A stretch of DNA of 64,000 bases, from assembly GCA_029747585.1 (NCBI GenBank), contig JAPEVF010000209.1, positions 1 to 64,000 of the forward strand, given 5' to 3'. The translations under genes were made by a program, and so were the position numbers. Shown piece after piece: positions 23,765-36,651 of the stretch. Origin of the DNA: Pleurotus djamor (Eukaryota; Basidiomycota; Agaricomycetes; Agaricales; Pleurotaceae). Under the pieces are notes generated by a model. That model saw only the letters and a list, made by a program, of their open reading frames with translations, was not told the origin of the DNA and did not search any database. How positions within the stretch are numbered: position 1 is the first letter of the stretch; every line of letters begins with the position of its first letter.

Positions 23765-24034
23765 GTTCTGTCTGAGCCCAGCCAGTGAATTTTCACAGGA
23801 ATCGAGTTGCTCGCGAATATACCAATTCAGGGTGTAGGTTTATAGTAATGCTTCACCAGAGAGCCAAAGATTGGCTACGACGTTATGAGTACCGTCCTGG
23901 TGGTCTTCCGAAGAGGTTCAATCTAGTATTAGGCGCCCGGGCGCTTGGATGGCCATGTTTTTCCAAGTTCTTTTTTCGGACTTGACTTCTTTGACTTTCA
24001 CTTCCTCTCTATCACCAAACCAAGAGCTCCGTAT

Positions 24035-24846
24035 ATGACAGAGCTTGAGCTTGAGCTTTTACTCAAACCCCAAACATCATGGAAAGATCCTCTCGTAATT
24101 TCCCCAAAATTTGCCCTGCCAAATGTCTGCCAAATATTATCGTGGTTCACCAACGAGTCCGATCTGACGCGTCGCCCTCTCGAACATGAACTACCCATTG
24201 AGTCAGTCCTCTATGCCTTTTGTATTGCTGCTCAAAGAACTCACTGTCATTTATTTTTACATGTTCCCATTAACAGCGCGTTTTTTTCGCAGTACTGGGT
24301 CCTTGACTTACATGATTTTCCGGTACACTCGGGAAAAGGAATCGACGCGGTTCAATAGCATGACCGAGGAGAGTATCACTGTGCCTCATTACTTGAAAAT
24401 ACACCACAAGTTCCTTCTGTGGTCATTTTCTCAGGTGTCTTTCTGGAGTGCTTCTCTGATCCCTCTCCGTCATTGCAGCTCCACGCTCCTTAGTAATGTT
24501 TTTTTCGTCCATCAAGTACCGCGAATTGGTTCATCAGAAACAGCGGGAAGCGGGAAAGGGGACAAAAAATCCTCGGGCTCACTCACCAACAACTATCCGA
24601 TTGTCTAGACAAATCGACAGTGCTCTGGCAGGGTCTCACAAGTGTCTATCCCCTTCCCGATGCCTGAAAATCAACAAACTCCCTGGTCTGTTGCGACAAA
24701 TCGCACAGGGGAGATCCTTCAATTCTCCACGCAGCCCACTCACCGAATGCATTCAGGAAGTAACCGTATGGAAGCCGAACGGCATTTTCCCGGCAATCAT
24801 AAACACGACCAGTCCCATCTTCCTTGGCATCGCTTCCTTCCCGTAA
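24035..24846 (+). CDS. tentative three-exon hypothetical protein
   Basis: No recognised family. Exons 24035-24201, 24293-24434 and 24517-24846 join in frame to 212 residues. The first intron is a textbook GTCAGT...TTTTTTTCGCAG; the second needs an AAG acceptor, because the nearer CAG gives an early stop. The product has a Glu/Leu repeat at its N-terminus (ELELEL), a charged middle (FRYTREKESTRFNSM) and a basic segment (YRELVHQKQREAGKGTKNPR). The last exon may contain further introns, and short exon-like pieces continue to about 25115, so the 3' end is uncertain. It could be a decayed gene. Confidence 0.3.
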
Positions 24847-25174
24847 TCGCTCTTCCTCTATCTCCATATTCACCTTCTACGCGTCTATGGTACGTTAGAC
24901 ATACTGTCGTTGATTCGATACTGACGCATCAGCAGGGCACTACCGGATGGTATCTAACTTTGCCAACAACACGGCCCTTTTGTCTCGGTGATTTCCTCTC
25001 CCTATAAGTCTTCAGCTGGTACTTTCCCTGATCGACGAAGTTCTACACAGACTTAACCCCTTCAATTACCAATACTTCTCCGATACGAAGTCCTCGGAGT
25101 ACGCCACGAAGGTAGGCTACAAAAACAACTTTGTTATCACTTTTCCCTCTGAAAAGTACGCGTCTTTGTCTCTC
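24847..25174 (+). other. intergenic with exon-like pieces before the aldo-keto reductase
   Basis: A coding-looking stretch at about 25016-25111 (LVLSLIDEVLHRLNPFNYQY) is bounded by a CAG acceptor and a GTAGGC donor, and a 17-base candidate exon lies just before it. I could not connect them to a start. They may be the 3' end of the tentative gene at 24035. Confidence 0.3.
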
Positions 25175-26600
25175 ATGCCTTCAGTTATGCTTCCTACTCG
25201 CAAGATCGGTACTCACAACGTTTCTGCCGTTGGGTTCGGCACCATGGGCCTCTCCGCGTATTATGGCACCGTCGCGTCCGATGAAGAGCGCCTTGCTGTC
25301 TTCGACGCTGCCTACGAACGCGGGTGCACCTTCTGGGACACCGCTGATGTCTACGGCGACTCTGAAGACTTGATTGGCAAGTGGTATGGTACCCCTACTC
25401 GCTCTCCGTTTCCATTAGAGACATCATCCGATCCTAATTCTCATCTCCCTCCGCTTCTTCGTAGGTTCAAAAAGTCCGGCAAACGCGACGATATCTTCCT
25501 TGCCACCAAGTTTGGAATGGCAAGCCCCAACGGAAAATTCCCCGATGGCGATCCTGAATACGTCCCAAAAGCTATCGACAGCTCCCTTAAGCGGCTTGGT
25601 GTCGAGACCATTGATTTATACTATCTGCACGTAAGGACTACAGCTCCATCTCTGATTTCGCGCTGACCCCAATTCTCTGTTATCAGCGTCCTGACCCAAC
25701 TGTCCCAATCGAAGTGAGTCTAGCCTCGTGCGGACAACGAACCATCTAATAACCCGATTCTCCAGCTGACCGTTGGCGCGATGGCCGAAGGCGTCAAGGC
25801 AGGAAAAATCAAATACCTCGGCCTTTCCGAATGCTCTGCAGCGACCCTTCGAAGAGCTCACGCCGTTCACCCTGTGCGTATAGACACTTCCTCTCCCCGG
25901 CCATTCAGTCCTTAGTCAGTACAACTCAACCTCTGAATGTCTTTTCCCAGATCTCCGCACTTCAAGTTGAATATTCCCCTTTCACGCTTGACATTGAAGA
26001 TGAGAAGATCGGGCTCCTGAAAGCAGCTCGCGAACTTGGTGTCACTATCATCGCTTACTCGCCATTGGGTCGCGGTCTTCTTACTGGTCAAATCGTTCGT
26101 CCTTATCCCCCTTACTTAACCAACCTTATATTCATTACTTTTGTCCATCTCTTCTTTTTGGCATCAGCGCTCCCGAAGCGATCTTGAAGAAGGTGATTTC
26201 AGACTCGCCATCCCTCGTTACAGCGAGGAAAACTTCCCCAACATCCTCAAGATTGCCGATCATTTGAAAGTTATCGGTCAACGCCACAATGCGACGGCAG
26301 GCCAAGTTGCCCTCGCATGGGTACTCGCTCAAGGGGACGACTTCATCCCCATCCCTGGCACGAAGAAAGTCAAGGTCGGTTATCGCTCCACACCATGGAT
26401 TTCGCATCCATGCTGACCTGTAATCATTTATCTGACGCCAGTACTTGGACGAAAACCTCGGTGCTTTGAAGGTTGCGTTGTCAAAGGATGAGGTAGAGGA
26501 AGTTCGCACTGCCGCTGCGGCTTCTGAAGCTAGTGTAGGTGACAGATACCCAGCGATGATGCAAGCCGTTCTGTTTGCAGATACGGCCGAATTGAAGTGA
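25175..26600 (+). CDS. aldo-keto reductase, NADP-dependent (AKR, YakC/AKR13-like)
   Basis: Seven exons give 339 residues, the usual family length: 25175-25383, 25465-25630, 25687-25713, 25766-25873, 25951-26094, 26168-26374, 26442-26600. Exon 3 is only 27 bases (RPDPTVPIE). Catalytic tetrad residues are visible: Asp and Tyr in [10 protein letters not shown], Lys in ATKFGMA, His in LYYLHRPDP. Downstream signatures [22 protein letters not shown] and [17 protein letters not shown] form the NADPH-binding barrel loops. Members reduce aldehydes and ketones, cytosolic, substrate broad. The start was chosen at [20 protein letters not shown], placing the first beta strand at the normal distance; an upstream ATG three codons earlier is not present. 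Confidence 0.92.
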
Positions 26601-26759
26601 TTGGACGGAGTATTATTTCGAATGAAGCTAAATTGTCCGTATGCGAAACTTACAAGTACATATGCAAGTGAAATAAATGGAAACTATTGGGACGTATGAA
26701 AATGTATGACACAATGCGAGAAGGAAAAAGCGACAGAGAAAGTACGTCTATAGAGTGAT

Positions 26760-27763
26760 TTAGAAGGACCTCGCTGAAGTTGAACGGCGGGATCGTTTCC
26801 ACATGCAGCTGCGTTTAGAGAGCGACGGTGTAAAGCCATCGCGGCAACTCGCTAAAAATAAAACAAAAGTCAGCGCTTTTCACCGGCGAGGAGAGAAGTT
26901 CAAACGTACAAATGACGCATTGGCCGACTTGACACGAAACTTCATTGGCGTTGGGTAGGTACGAGCAATCCGTACCCCGTTTGCCATACATGTCATTGTG
27001 GTCACTACATCCACCACAGTGCCTAAAAGCCAGCGCGTATTAGATCGATCCCGAACAATCGACTTAAACAAGTAACCACGCACCACATGTTGCTATGAAC
27101 ATCGATACACTTGCCATTGCACATACGCTCATTGGAGCGTGGGCAAGCGTCGTTTGAAACAAGGCGACGTCGGCGGAGTTCTCCCCCAGTGGGGCCGTCA
27201 GCGGTGGTAGCAGCTGAAAAGCCAACGATAAGAAACCGTAGAGAACGCGACGAGACAAGTCGATACTTACGACATGTTCTTCCATCAATCGAGCAGGAAT
27301 CTGTCGCAGTGCCCCCGCCCGTGCCACATTGAGCGAACGCGGTTGNCCCAACTGGGGACGTAACCCCGCCTCCACAAGAGATGCAGGCAGTAGCACCCGC
27401 TGCCTCGGCCTAGCCACGCCAATCAGCACGAAGTAGGCCATGGAGGAGTGGACGTCAACTTACATAGAACCCGGCGCAGCAACTGCAGCAGTTGGTTGAT
27501 CCAGACACACTGGTGAAACTACCAGCGGGGCAGGGAGCGCAAGCGCCTTCGCCTAGATGTGAAAGGGCGCTGTGAGCAACGAGGTCTTATGATAAGGTGA
27601 AAGAGACCGACGAACCTGGTGCGTTCTTGAATTCACCAGGTGGGCAATCTTGACAGGCGTTGTCTACGAACTCCTGCCCAGCTGGGCAGGACTGAGCAAC
27701 GACCAAGGCTAGCGAGGCGCATGCGAGCGCGAACAAGAAGATTTTGGTGGAGAATACAGGCAT
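26760..27763 (-). CDS. secreted cysteine-rich protein with CPL1-like domain
   Basis: Six exons (27763-27616, 27552-27464, 27409-27271, 27213-27084, 27022-26910, 26851-26760) join in frame to 236 residues. A signal peptide ends near ALVVAQ (residue 24). It is followed by CPAG.. and CPPGEF/CAPCPAGSF cysteine motifs, a Gly/Thr-rich segment, then the CPL1-like domain: ACPRSNERMCNGKCIDVHSN, WHCGGCSDHNDMYGKRGTDC, CQVGQCVISSCRDGF. The domain is named after Cryptococcus Cpl1, a secreted protein linked to capsule and host response; most mushroom members are of unknown role. The C-terminus is short and basic (WKRSRRSTSARSF). An n at 27346 leaves one residue unknown. Probably extracellular, disulphide-stabilised. 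Confidence 0.8.
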
Positions 27764-30700
27764 TTTCGATGATAGAATGGACTTGGTCGCGTCAATGAGG
27801 AGGAAGAGGTGGACGGCGAGGAAGTAGCAGAAACTAGTCAAGGTGAAGAAGGCCTGAGACGCGCCTGATGGTCAAGGCGAAGGTGCGAGGATTGGGGTGC
27901 TGAGGGAAGCAAGAAGGATTCGTAGGCAAGCTCTTATACCGTAGGGTACCCTGCGCTCGCAATGACGCAACCATTTTCCTAGAAAAGCTGAATTAATCGG
28001 ATGGAAAAAAACTTCACAGAGTGGTCGTGTGGTTCAATCTGATCTGTTTCCGCCCAAGCTTCAAGGGTTCGCCCCCAAAAGCGTAGGTGGACCGACCAAA
28101 CTGGGCATTAGGAGTGCGCGCCGACCTGAATTTGAGTGGACAATGAGGTCGATCCGCAGGGTTGAATTCAAGCACCACCGTCGATTGCCTTGGGTAAAGA
28201 TAAATTCCGCTATCCAATTTGTCGGGTGTGGTGTGGAAAAAGCGGGTGGATGAAAAGATATCATTTGAGCATGACTCATGAATTGCCCAAAATGAAAATT
28301 GAAGGCAGTCCAACGTGGTCTGTGCTACCGTACCATGAGGAAGGAGGACTTGAACGACGGATTAACACCTGCGTTGTTCGAACGGTCGTCGAAGTGAAGC
28401 TCTGGCTTTAGTTGGATGGGGGAACTTTTGCGAGTGAGCAAGTTCAAGCTCCGAGCACGATCAGAGGATATCTTACATCCAGCAGGGAGGATCCGGGCGC
28501 AAAGTCGCGTCCCAAATCGACGAGATTCGAGATCTCTCTCTGAAACTAAAGCACGCGATATTAGCAAGAGCTTCAACCCAATGCGAAACGCTCACGACTA
28601 AGTCTTTGGTTGGCTTTCGCGAGTTTTCGGACGATTTTTCGTTGATTTTTCGTCCATGACGTGGAGACTTGGTTTTTCCAAGCGCGTTCTTGGTAAACTT
28701 GGTGCCTGAGAGTGATCGTGTGGTTTGCCGCAAATGAGGAGCATCGCATATCTAACCGTTCAATCTTCGGGCGGGTGTACCTTGAAATTGCCTTGAAAAG
28801 GTGATACCCGCCGCGGTTGACGTTGGGCGCTTGTCCTTAGCGCCTGCACTAAGGTACGGACCCCTATAGATGGCTCCAATCCTCATATCGAATAGGTAAT
28901 TATTCAGAGGACTTGATGAGTCGTTAAAATCACCTAGGTGTTCAAAATCTCATGTTCACAGCTCTGGGATGATGACCATCGACGATGAAATGATAACAGC
29001 TCATTGCGCCTCATACCAAGAATCATTTACATATTTTCAGCACACTTTGTCGGGAAATATGTACGCAACGTAGCTACGAGCCCTCGAAGCTTCAAATTGT
29101 CTGTGATCACCCCTTTTCTTGAGCTTTTGGGAATCGTCCAGGAGCTTCCAGCGCTAAACAGGGGGTGCGACAGGGGGGCTGAACTGGAACGAAGAAGAGC
29201 AACTCTCGACTGCCGATCGAAGCGTTGAAGAGGAAAGCAACTGATTGTCATTCGCTGAAAGGTTGAAACGCTATTATCACGCCCGAAACCGACATTACTG
29301 AAAGTGGGCATCATCCCCTCCTACGAAACTTCTGTCACGATGTTGACTCAAGTGCTTACGACATGAAATTCATAAACGTCGCGGTGAGATATCACGCCTC
29401 GTTCGGTGTCACCAAATCCGCCCAGTCGAACCTTGGACTCCCTACTCATCCGATACTCGTCATTTAAGAGCCAAATTTCGCCACGAGCTCTGCGGCAGCT
29501 GAGGGTGGGGCCGCTGGTCAGGAAGTGGCAACAAACTCCCCGCTATCGCCAAGAAACATAAGGGATGCGACAGATACAAGTCAGTTGACCACCGCAGACG
29601 GGTCACTTGAGACTGTCAGCTGGTCGAGCGCCCAAAGACTCCGAGACGACTGCAACATATAAACCTGGCTCCTCCGCTCAAGATTCCTCTCTTTCTTCCT
29701 CCTCCCCACGTCGACGCACATCTTTTCGTTTCGCCCGCCCGTCCTTGTGCTAAACCCTCTCTATGACCACCACTCCACTTCCTCACGACCACGGCGCCCC
29801 GTCGTACCCTCTGAACCCGACTTCGCCTCTCCGGATCTTGGTTCTATCATTCTCTCACCACCTCGAGCTCAGGCCCTCTGTCAAGACCAAAGAAACCGCT
29901 TCTCTTGCTTCTCCCTATGCAAACTCTCCTCCCCTCTTCTTCCCCACACCTGTTTCGATTGTTCACGTTCTGATGTGAACGGTTGATGTCTGTGCCGCTT
30001 ACGTCTATCACTTTACGCCACGTTCTCTTACCCCAGAGTTTTCGGGGTCTCTGTTTCTCCACCCCTGCACCCTGCACGTTTTTGCAATCACACCCCTTCC
30101 GTCGGAACTGCGACATCAACGGTTACTTACAAACTCGCACCAGAACTGAGGGCAAACTCTGGGCGAAATACCACTTTGGTAGCGCAGGGTCTGTTCGGTG
30201 TATCAGTTTTCCCACTTTAGGCGTTGCCTGGCCATCGATTCTCATGCCGTAGCACCAGGAGAAACTTTGGAGACGATGACTCGCGGTGGTAAAGCCAGGT
30301 GAGTCCTTTGTTGGTTCGATTCATATTGTATACTTCGCTGTACATCGGCTACATCTTCTGTTTGTCGTACGAATTCGCATGTCTCTCCGGATATGAAATT
30401 ACCTTGGCAGAGGTGTTGTTCCAATGCTTGTTCCATGCACTCATTTCGTGGCCGCTAAGTGAGCGCTAGAGTGTAGCGCTCGTGTTTACGTCTGGTTTAA
30501 ATTCTTCTTCCGAATCTTCTTGTTCCATTCCGTTTGACAGCGTTTACTCGCGGCTCAGAATCAAGGCCGGACTCAGAGCTACGCTGCTTAGAGAACTGGT
30601 AAACTTTGATCTCAGTCACCGCGCTCGAAAAAAGTGTTTCTGTGACCAACTGTGCCAGGAAACGCAGGTGTAGGCCCCGAACTTGTGCTTGCGGCGGCAT

Positions 30701-33700
30701 CATTTGTCTTTGCACAGAATAATTCGACGACGGATGCACAAAGCCAACCTTAATACTGTCTGATTAGGTACGTTACTATCCATTTCACCATCAGAAAATT
30801 TGACCACTGATTATCCCGCCATTTCCTCGGTGAACGCAGGTTTCTATTGCGGCGGTCCGAGCCCAAACGTTGCTACCGCTATTACTTCGGTACGCAAATC
30901 AGGCCGCCGTTCAGGGCACGGCTACCGCCCAAAACCCTCACAATGTGTGCCCAAGTTCCTTTACTTCCTTTTTCGCGATCACTTATCCCCTGCCAATCGC
31001 CTCAAAGGCACGGTTAACATGGAGCTGTGATGATGTGGCTTCGGCTCCTTGTGTCTGTGTCTATCGATATGCTCTGGAGTGACGGCGGAGACTACGACTA
31101 CATCCACCTGTCGACGACGTCAATAATTGACTCAGGCATCTTCTTGGAACGTTCTATCTACCCCACATCCTAGTTGCGACTTCCATCGGCGAAACTTACT
31201 CTTTGGCTCGCAGGGTTCTAGAGGTCGGTATATCCATCTTTGGACAATGGTCTAAATTTTCTAGCAATTAATGTAACTTTGAGCCTCGGGGTACGCGCCC
31301 TCTCCCCGTCGATCCCCCTTGATCCTTTAATCAGAGATGTCCTTGGTACCTGTACCAGTAGGGATGGCGTTCCTCGCCATCTTAACCGTCATGGAGCTCT
31401 GCTAAGCGATCCGACGACGGTAATCCATGCGCCGTTATGAGGACTGAACCTAGCTTGGCGCGTTAAGGAAGCTTTTGGCCCCCGTTTCCTGTACGTCGGG
31501 AGTTTCTTCGCGACACGTCAACCGAGCTACGTTACATGCATTGCCTGTTATACTTCTGGGGTCAATACGGGCTCGGAGTCGGCGAGGGTATGTACATACA
31601 TCCTTCCATCCCTCCGTCCTTACATTCTAGCATCGACTGAATACGGCATACCAGAAACCAAATCCGACTCCAAGTACTGGACCCGGTAACTCGGCGGTTC
31701 CTACAAACGAGGGCCACTACCCTCACTGCCGCAGTAATCGAAGCTAAGCACCGGTTCCTCCCTCCTTCTATCCTTCTAGTCGTTTCTCTCTTATCACCCT
31801 TTGGAGCACACCTTCTTGTTTGAAGTTGCCAAATTCGCACAGTTTTAGTCTTCAAAAGTTTAACCTTCTTGACCCACATCGAATCCACACGGNTGGGCGC
31901 TCAAGTTCCCGTACAGGAGTATGCCATCCGNGTACCATTCTCCTTGNGGGATGGATGAACGCCAACGACTCGATTACAGGTACCGAAAGTGACACATATG
32001 ATGGTAAGCAGCGGTATCGGGGTCTTCGACGGATGGTGCGATGTGCTTACTTTGACTAATCGCCAGGTGGCTCAACTGCATTCTTGCACTTACGACTCCT
32101 TGGAACCTCCTTCACTCCGTAACGCGCATACCGCAGAGTACTCAATATTCCCGCCGCTCCCCATTGGAAACCCAGCAACTTACTTATCATGGATATCCAG
32201 GGATGCTCGGTCCGCTTCGCTGATTTCGGCCGTAAAATCANCCCAAGAATTGATGTTAACCACGGCATCCTTCCTCAATTCCTTTCAAGGNCCTACACCC
32301 NACGATCGCGGTTACGAGATGCGGTAAGTCAAAGTCAATGAGTANATGGGGCGACATTTTCTAACAGAAGNNCAACAGAAACNCCGATAAGTCGTTAAAC
32401 CCATTNGTTTCATTCTCTTTTCATAGGTCANCCAAAGGTCGGCCTATATTTATATTCCAGGTTCTTTCGCTCGGTTGGACCGTTCCACGAGGTGTCCGAC
32501 TTCTTGAGTTCGATCTGAGGCGGTTGATTTGATCCTTGATCCTTATTGGGATGGTCTTAGCGGTTAGCAACCGTTTCGGAACTGCATAGGAAGCCTGCGT
32601 GTCCCACCTAACGACGNAGCAGNAGCAGCATCGTCATCAAGTCAAACTCAAGGCCCTCCAATCATCNNTCNACACCCTTCGNATTGTAGGGCAGGGCGAA
32701 GAGGAGGGATNAATGGACCCTTTGCCATCTGCGCTGGCAAAGACCTTGATGAGTCGACGTCATGGAAGCGTCACGTATCTCCACCCAGCGTATGCGTTTC
32801 GTTCGCTGGCTGTATCGGAACCCTTCCATCGTAAAAGCGTAATGAACAGCAAAGGGTAAGGGATGGGTTATCGGTCCTTGGCTGACTATCCCGAGCGTCC
32901 ATTTTTGATCCATCTTCGGGTGGGGTTCTCGCTGGCCCCTTCGAGCATCAGTGTTACCCGGTACCGGTACGTTGTTGTGCTGGCGATTCCGATCAAGAGT
33001 TTTCATCGTTCAGTAAGCTGATGTTCATCAAAGGAGCTTCAATTACCGTGGGCGATGAAATCCGCTATGGAGGGTGTACGTACGTATAATNGATTTATCG
33101 AGGTTGCGGGGTCCTACACTTACTTACCAGACCTACTTTTCGCAGGAAACTCCAAGGCACCCAAGTAGGTCCCTGTTCAACGCAAGCCGGTATCTCTCTT
33201 TATCTCTGTGGAACCGAAAACCACTGAGCGGTAATCGAAGAATGCCGTTATGCTGCATATGTTATGTTATAACATCCGGGGTGCGTGGTCTCCCTATGCA
33301 GTATCCTGTAAGCTGTGCAGTTCCAGTTCCTTTTGTATTAGATCTGTATTCAATGGGAGTGAACGATCCACCTTTGCAATTACTAATACTCACAGTCTCA
33401 CAGAAGCCGCTTATCGCTGATTGCGGGTGACTTTTGATGGTGGAAGGCGTGGATAGGGTGTTGGACGTTCAACATTGAACGTCTGCAACCCATGGAGGTA
33501 TCCACCGGTGAATGGGAATGAGGGTGCTTGAGGGTGCCGAAGAGTGAAGACGTCCCCGGGTCCCGTAATCTTCTCTCTCGTCTTCTCTCTACATCTCTTC
33601 CGGAGCACTTACGTCCCTTCGCTTCTTGCAGGTCTCCGATGAACTGGGCCATGCTAGTCCAGGCTTCGTCAAGGTTCTTGGATGCCCAGGCGAGCGCTTG

Positions 33701-35316
33701 AACCCTTGGTTCCATTGAATACATTCCACCCCACTTCAAGTTCATCGCACATCTAACTTACTTTTCCCATCTGAAGCAGCAAACTTTCCTTTCGAGCTTG
33801 AAGTGCGCCGAGCACTTGGTTACCCGTCCTTGAGTCAAGTACGTTCACAACGCCTTCCATACCTTACATGACGCTTGCCTCTTTCTTATCGTATCGGAAA
33901 TAGGACCCCGGTTACACCGTTTCATAGAACTGTGATGCCGCAGTTTAGACGAAAAGGTGCTCCTTTTTCATGTTGGGGCTTCTTGAAAGAAGTTTCTATT
34001 ACTCACAACTGCGCAGAGTACGCAGCTTGTTGTACCCCGAAAGCTACTCTCCATAGTATGGAGCACTGGGGTTTCTATCTTTTGGAATTGTATAGAGTCG
34101 TCTTCGTGGACGTCCCCAAGTCGCAGTTAGGCGATACCACGCGTTATACCTCCGCAGGACTAAGCACGTACCCAGTCATTCCACAACTTGACCAAACGAC
34201 TCAACAGACTCTTCCAGTCCTTTTCTCTCCTCATTCCCATTCTGCGGACCGAAGTCTGCCGTTCTCCTTGCGCGAACGAATAACAAAAATATCCACGGTG
34301 ACTTATCATGGCGATGGTCGGTCAATGACATTCCCTTCCACGCGTTGACCATGGTTCTTGAATCTCGTTCCTTGGATTATTACGTGAAGGTCCCCCTAGT
34401 TCCACGCCACCTCCACTCCCCACACGTTATTGAAGTACTGGAGTACCATCACACTCTCACCCTATCCGCCGGGAAGCCTTTGCTTCTCCGATATGGCTTT
34501 CATCCAATAGACGTTCGCTCTGTTCATGTAGGAGTAAGAGTATTGAATCGCGCGATATCACAGTTCACAGTGGTGTGTCGATTGAAAAGCAAGTCTCCAG
34601 ACACGCACAGAGACTTCTCGGAGCAGAGAATTGAATTAGTATACCAATATCTGACTATCAGCAAAATACGCTCATCATGATGACCCACAAACTTCATGAC
34701 CGCTCATGAGTGATCAATGGGTGATCACGGTGATTCCGCCTTTTGGTTAAATAAAACAGTCAGCCTTCAAGTCATCAGAGAACCCAACAAATGAACTGAG
34801 ATGAGACATTGTCAAGATCACCGATGGCCGCGATGACTAGATGCCATCGACCGACACCGAGGCTCTGTGTTAAGTCTACCCTAGCCCCTGGCCTCCTAAC
34901 TGACCATGTACAGGAAAAACTTGACCAAAACTTGACCTCTCTCTCTTTCTTTCCTACTATCAAGCCAGACTCACCTCATACACGGCGTACGCAACAATCC
35001 TCAGCCTCGCATTGAATGTTAGAGCTACAGAATCTCTGGTCACGACGGAACTCTGACTATCGATGTTATTTTTGGCGACCCAGGCGGCTCAGCTAACTTC
35101 GGAGACTCAACTGAACATTGAACATCTTGCCCACGCAAACCCATTCCGTCTACGTCTCCAATCAGCATGAAAGTGGTTCGCACAATCAATCTGAACGGTC
35201 GCCGCCGAGTCAGCGCGCCCATCACGCTCCCCCAACATCATCATCAGGAATATAAAATAGCACGTCTCAACGCGTATGCGTTCCTCTAGCTAGTAGTCTG
35301 CTTTTTGCCCCCCCCC
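27764..35316. other. 7.5-kb gene-poor, low-quality region
   Basis: No gene could be supported. A promoter-like TATA word (ATATAAA, 29657-29663) precedes a C/T-rich leader and an ATG at 29763, but the frame closes after 71 codons and could not be extended by splicing. Between 30.8 and 34.7 kb many short open pieces exist on both strands without shared frame. More than fifteen n calls cluster at 31893-33090, consistent with low coverage. A perfect inverted repeat with 8-base arms (GACGTTCA/TGAACGTC, 4-base spacer) lies at 33464-33483. I saw no reverse transcriptase, transposase or terminal repeat. The likeliest content is relics of dead genes. Confidence 0.4.
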
Positions 35317-36651
35317 ATGTCCTCCGAGTTACCACCGAATCCCAACACGCCTCTGGCTTTTCTGCCTCCTGTACTGGCCAATCAGTTCGAAGTGTCAAGG
35401 TACATGTACGCCATAACGGTGGGGGTATGTACTCACTCCTCCTTTGGCCGTCTTGATCGCTGTGTTCATAGATGCAATCTCACAGGCATATGGATGGGAC
35501 TGTGCGATAAACCTCAAAAATGATTATATCTTGTTGTTCAAGCTACCAATACGCCTGCCGACTGTCGCTTATTACCTGTCAAGGTATGTCTGGTCTGGTT
35601 CTTGAGGTCCTTGGATCGACGCAGCGCTAACGACGTGTTGCCAGGATCTTCACATTCTTGTATATCCTCACATGCTTCGGCCATCAAGGTTAGCAGCTCC
35701 TCAAATCAATTGCTCATCATAGACATTAAGTAGATCTCCCATTGACAAGTTGGTCGCGTGTCAAATTGTAACGCCCTTCAACTCGCCATCGGCATATCTT
35801 GCTTACTCTCCCAAACTTTCACCTCCTTTCTATTCCTTCTACGCGTAAACGCCGTTTGGGAGCAAAACCCATACGTCAAGGCTTTCTACTTATTCCTCTG
35901 GCTTGCCGTGTTCGCCTGTGGCATCACAATCCCCATAGGCAACTCCGCTGCCCACATCGCTGGTCCAACCCTCCAATGCGTCAACATCAAAGCCGAAGGG
36001 TACGCTGAATCCGCGGTGGTCATGCCCATGATCAATGATACTCTGATCTTCTTCGGAGTCGCCTATCGCATTATGACTTACTCTGTCGTCGAACAAGACT
36101 TCCGTACGCTCGCGAAAACGTTCTTTGGGGTCGGAAAGATTTCGGCACTTTCACGAGCATTGTTGCAAGGAGGTCAAAGCTATTACCTGTACGCTCAATT
36201 CGATTCAATCCCGCTCTGTCTTGAGCAAGAGCAGACTAACACCCACCTCTGTACATGTAGGATCGCCCTCATGGGGAATACCGTCTCCCTCATCCTTTTC
36301 GGGCTGCCTACCGTGCCCCCAGTGTACAGAGTCATGTTCACCATTCCCGTCATCGCCATAACGAACGCGATGGCTTGCATCGTCTTCAGACAGATCAAAT
36401 TCGGTGTAATCGGTGACGATGCAACAACACGACCGGCGATAACAGATGGACGTGGTACACTCACTGCGCTACGCTTGCCCTTCCGTACGGATATGAGTAC
36501 GAGTACCCATGGCGTTGCTACAACGAGAGATGGTGATATGGACCATCTCAGAACGAAAGATACCGGTGATTCGGAAGCGAAAGACGGTCGTGCCAGGAAG
36601 CCCGACGATGAAATGACCGGTAGCGTACATCCTGAGCGAACCATGGTCTGA
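35317..36651 (+). CDS. seven-helix membrane protein, fungal DUF6533-like
   Basis: Five exons (35317-35424, 35486-35583, 35645-35688, 35750-36188, 36261-36651) give 359 residues. The N-terminal pattern WDCAINLKNDYILLFK, then RLPTVAYYLSRIFTFLYIL, is the hallmark of a large Agaricomycete family of unknown function with seven predicted helices. Further hydrophobic segments include LAIGISCLLSQTFTSFLFLL, LFLWLAVFACGITIPIG and VMFTIPVIAITNAMACIVF. The tail after about residue 270 is hydrophilic, rich in Asp, Arg and Thr. Exon 4 requires an AAG acceptor (35747-35749), giving VGRVSNCNALQ, like the VG.C.ALQ motif of relatives. Sensory or receptor roles are speculation. Confidence 0.75.

Noticed and set aside
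33411..33860. Minus-strand exon-like pieces (MEGVVNVLDSRTGNQVLGAL; ASKNLDEAWTSMAQF)
   Set aside because: They look coding and have GTAAGT donors, but no acceptor joins them in frame and no family is recognised, so no gene is called.
28000..34700. Transposon or retroelement
   Set aside because: No reverse transcriptase, integrase, transposase motif, terminal repeats or target duplications could be seen.
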